Made by a program: the position numbers and the translations under genes. 43,094 nt of DNA from Nioella sediminis (GTDB lineage: Bacteria > Pseudomonadota > Alphaproteobacteria > Rhodobacterales > Rhodobacteraceae), in contig NZ_MNBL01000058.1 of NCBI RefSeq assembly GCF_001879695.1, positions 1-43,094 on the forward strand, given 5' to 3'. The notes below the pieces were generated by a model, which saw only the letters and a list, made by a program, of their open reading frames with translations, was not told where the DNA came from and made no database searches. Below are positions 41,228-43,094 of the stretch, piece after piece; the first letter of the stretch is position 1; each line of letters begins with the position of its first letter.

Positions 41228-42105
41228 CACTTGCCCCCCTTGCCGCGCAGTTTCGGGTCGACCACGTCGCGCAATGCCTCGCCCAGGAAAGTGAAGCCGA
41301 TCGTCGTCAGGATCAGCGGGATGCCCCCCGCGATGATAAGCCAGGGCGTGTTGCGGATCAGGCTGTAGCCGTCGTTCAGAAGCGATCCCCAGGAGGGCGT
41401 CGGCGGGCGCACCCCCATTCCGAGGAAGCTCAGCCCCGCCTCCAGCCCCACAACGGTCGGAATATCCATCGCTGCCAGAACCGCCAGTGGCCCCAGCACA
41501 TTGGGCAGCAGGTGCACGCCCATGATGCGCAGGGTCGAGGCACCAAGCGCGCGTTCGGCGGTGATGAACTCCGCCTCCTTCAAGCTCAGCGTCAAGGTGC
41601 GCACGACCCGGCCATAGGTAGGGATCGAGGTCGCCATGATGACGAAGATCACCGTGTTCAGGCTCGGCCCCACCAGCGCCACCACCGCCAGCGCGAACAT
41701 CACCGTGGGGAAGGATCGCAGCGTGTCAAAGAAGAGCACGATCAGCGTGTCGAGCCATTTCGGCCCATAGCCCGCCGCCATGCCCAGGATCAGCCCGATG
41801 GCCACCGCCCCGCCGATGGTGGGCAGCGCCACCTGCAACGCCACGCGCCCGCCCCAGATCACGCGCGAAAACGTGTCGCGCCCGATCTGGTCGGTGCCCA
41901 GAAGGTGCGCGGCACTTGGCCCTTGCAGCCGGTCGGGGATGTTCATGGCAATGGGATCGTAGGGCGCGATCCACGGGGCCAGCAGGGCCGAGCCCACGAT
42001 CAGCGTCACGATGACCAGCCCGACCAGCCCAAGCGGGTCGCGCAGCAGGTGGTGCAGGATCTCTCCCATCTCGGAGCGGGGTTTCGGCAGCGATGTATCG
42101 GACAT
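41227..42105 (-). CDS. Peptide ABC transporter permease (DppC/OppC-like)
   Basis: A 292-residue membrane protein with about six helices. HLLRDPLGLVGLVIVTLIVGSALLAPWIAPYDP is the N-terminal domain characteristic of OppC/DppC (here only its key residues matter: the P-Y-D-P end), followed by LGTDQIGRDTFSRVIWGGR and the coupling loop ERALGASTLRIMGVHLLPN. LEAGLSFLGMGVRPPTPSWG is a family hallmark. The start at 42105 follows TAGGAG by 7 bases, preferred over 42144. It begins 10 bp after the DppB-like stop. Confidence 0.94.
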   Translation of the reverse strand: MSDTSLPKPRSEMGEILHHLLRDPLGLVGLVIVTLIVGSALLAPWIAPYDPIAMNIPDRLQGPSAAHLLGTDQIGRDTFSRVIWGGRVALQVALPTIGGAVAIGLILGMAAGYGPKWLDTLIVLFFDTLRSFPTVMFALAVVALVGPSLNTVIFVIMATSIPTYGRVVRTLTLSLKEAEFITAERALGASTLRIMGVHLLPNVLGPLAVLAAMDIPTVVGLEAGLSFLGMGVRPPTPSWGSLLNDGYSLIRNTPWLIIAGGIPLILTTIGFTFLGEALRDVVDPKLRGKGGK

Positions 42106-42115
42106 GGGCGGGCTC

Positions 42116-43060
42116 CTACTTTCCGGACCGGATGCGCGGGTCAAGGATGGCGTTGACGATGTCGGCCAGCGTGGTGGAGGCCACGAAGATGAGGGTGGAG
42201 AACAGGACAGACCCCATCACCACCGGGTAGTTGCGTTGCATGATGCTGTCGATCACCAGCGACCCGAGGCCCGGCCGCGAGAAGACGATCTCGATGAAGA
42301 CAGCCGCCGACAGCAGGAAGCCCATGCCGACGCCGATCACCGTGACCGTGGGCAGGATGGCGAGCCTGAGGGCGTAGCCGAAGATCACCCGCCGTTCCGG
42401 CAGGCCGAAGGCGCGGGCGGTGCGGATATGGCCTTCCCCCAGAACCTCCAGCATCGAGGCGCGCACAAGCCTCGCGATATAGCCCACCCAGCTCAGCCCG
42501 ATGGCGAGGCTCGGCAGGACAAGGTGGTGCAGCTGATCGAGGATGTCGCCGGAATCGCCTGCGCCGATGGCGGGGAACCATTGCAGGCGCACCGCGAAGA
42601 TCAGCAGCGAATAGAGCGAAACGACGAAGGCCGGCACCGCGATGACCGAGACCGACAGGATGCCGGTCAGCCGGTCGCCTAGCGAATTGCGCCGCACCGC
42701 CGAATAGCAGCCGAGCGCGATGCCCAGAACCGCCGACCAGGCGATGGAGGCGAGGATCAGGACCAGCGTATAGGGGATCTGACCCAGAACGATCTCGGTC
42801 ACGGCGCGGTTGGAAAAGACGTCGGTGCCAAGGTCGCCGCGTAGCATGTTGCCGAAAAACAGCGCGATCTGCACCGGCAGCGGCCGGTCCAGCCCCATCC
42901 GCTGTTCCAGCGCGGCGCGCATGTCCTCGGAGGCGCGCGGCCCCAGCATGGTCGAGACCGGATCGCCCGGAATGGCGTGGATGATGACGAACAGGGTCGT
43001 CACCGCCAGAACGGTGATCACAAGCGCCAGCCCGATGCGGCGCAGAATGTAGCTGAGCAT
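42116..43060 (-). CDS. Peptide ABC transporter permease (DppB/OppB-like)
   Basis: A 314-residue permease and the first gene of the importer operon inside the window. MLSYILRRIGLALVITVLAV is the classical DppB start, AIPGDPVSTMLG and GLDRPLPVQIALFFGNMLRGDLG follow, and ARAFGLPERRVIFGYALRLAILP is the coupling loop. GGGGAG lies 6 bases before the ATG. Only 34 bp remain to the window edge; the substrate-binding protein gene that usually comes first would lie beyond it. Confidence 0.95.
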   Translation of the reverse strand: MLSYILRRIGLALVITVLAVTTLFVIIHAIPGDPVSTMLGPRASEDMRAALEQRMGLDRPLPVQIALFFGNMLRGDLGTDVFSNRAVTEIVLGQIPYTLVLILASIAWSAVLGIALGCYSAVRRNSLGDRLTGILSVSVIAVPAFVVSLYSLLIFAVRLQWFPAIGAGDSGDILDQLHHLVLPSLAIGLSWVGYIARLVRASMLEVLGEGHIRTARAFGLPERRVIFGYALRLAILPTVTVIGVGMGFLLSAAVFIEIVFSRPGLGSLVIDSIMQRNYPVVMGSVLFSTLIFVASTTLADIVNAILDPRIRSGK

Positions 43061-43094
43061 GACCGTCTCCCCTTCGGTCCGTCGGTAGGGCGGG

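Overview
The window looks like chromosomal DNA of a marine Rhodobacteraceae (Roseobacter-group) alphaproteobacterium. The grounds are high GC, dense overlapping genes, a gene-transfer-agent style holin/endolysin pair, a GcvT-fused FAD dehydrogenase typical of methylated-amine users, a liv-type amino acid importer, and two copies of an intergenic element (core TATTTTTGCCAAGATGAA) that I associate with this family. This assignment is inference from gene content; there is no rRNA, tRNA, CRISPR array, integrase or transposase in the window.

Layout. 1-6.5 kb: a Sel1-repeat protein cut by the left edge, a TTC38-like TPR protein, a Flp-like pilin, lipA, a VIT1/CCC1 transporter, an M20 peptidase and a small secreted protein. 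6.6-9.1 kb: a dimethylglycine/sarcosine-dehydrogenase-like enzyme. 9.1-10.2 kb: holin plus GH108 endolysin. 10.4-18 kb: housekeeping and catabolic genes (ccmE, murI, a PlsC-like acyltransferase, agmatinase, flavin reductase, M20 amidohydrolase, mazG, UPF0178, HpcH/HpaI aldolase). 18-24.9 kb: a liv-type ABC importer operon interrupted by four tandem small secreted four-cysteine paralogues. 24.9-27.6 kb: a PhyH-like dioxygenase translationally coupled to a TauE/SafE exporter, then dusA. 27.6-28.2 kb: an AT-rich, gene-poor gap.

28.2-36.0 kb holds the most unusual part, a four-gene operon that I cannot assign to any described system. It encodes a 791-aa beta-rich protein with three repeated modules, a 332-aa protein of unknown fold, a 291-aa terpenoid-cyclase-toroid-like protein carrying a DxDDT motif, and a 1197-aa protein with an N-terminal propeller-like part and two long amphipathic or hydrophobic helical blocks. 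36.2-43.1 kb is a convergent dipeptide/oligopeptide ABC importer operon (two permeases, two ATPases). Its last two genes are an amidohydrolase and a C69-family dipeptidase homologue with serine where the N-terminal nucleophilic cysteine is expected. Its substrate-binding protein is not in the window and may lie beyond the right edge.

Working picture: much of the window serves uptake and breakdown of small nitrogenous organics (amino acids, peptides, acylated amines, agmatine, methylated glycines). The 28-36 kb operon and the four secreted paralogues inside the liv operon are the best candidates for undescribed biology.
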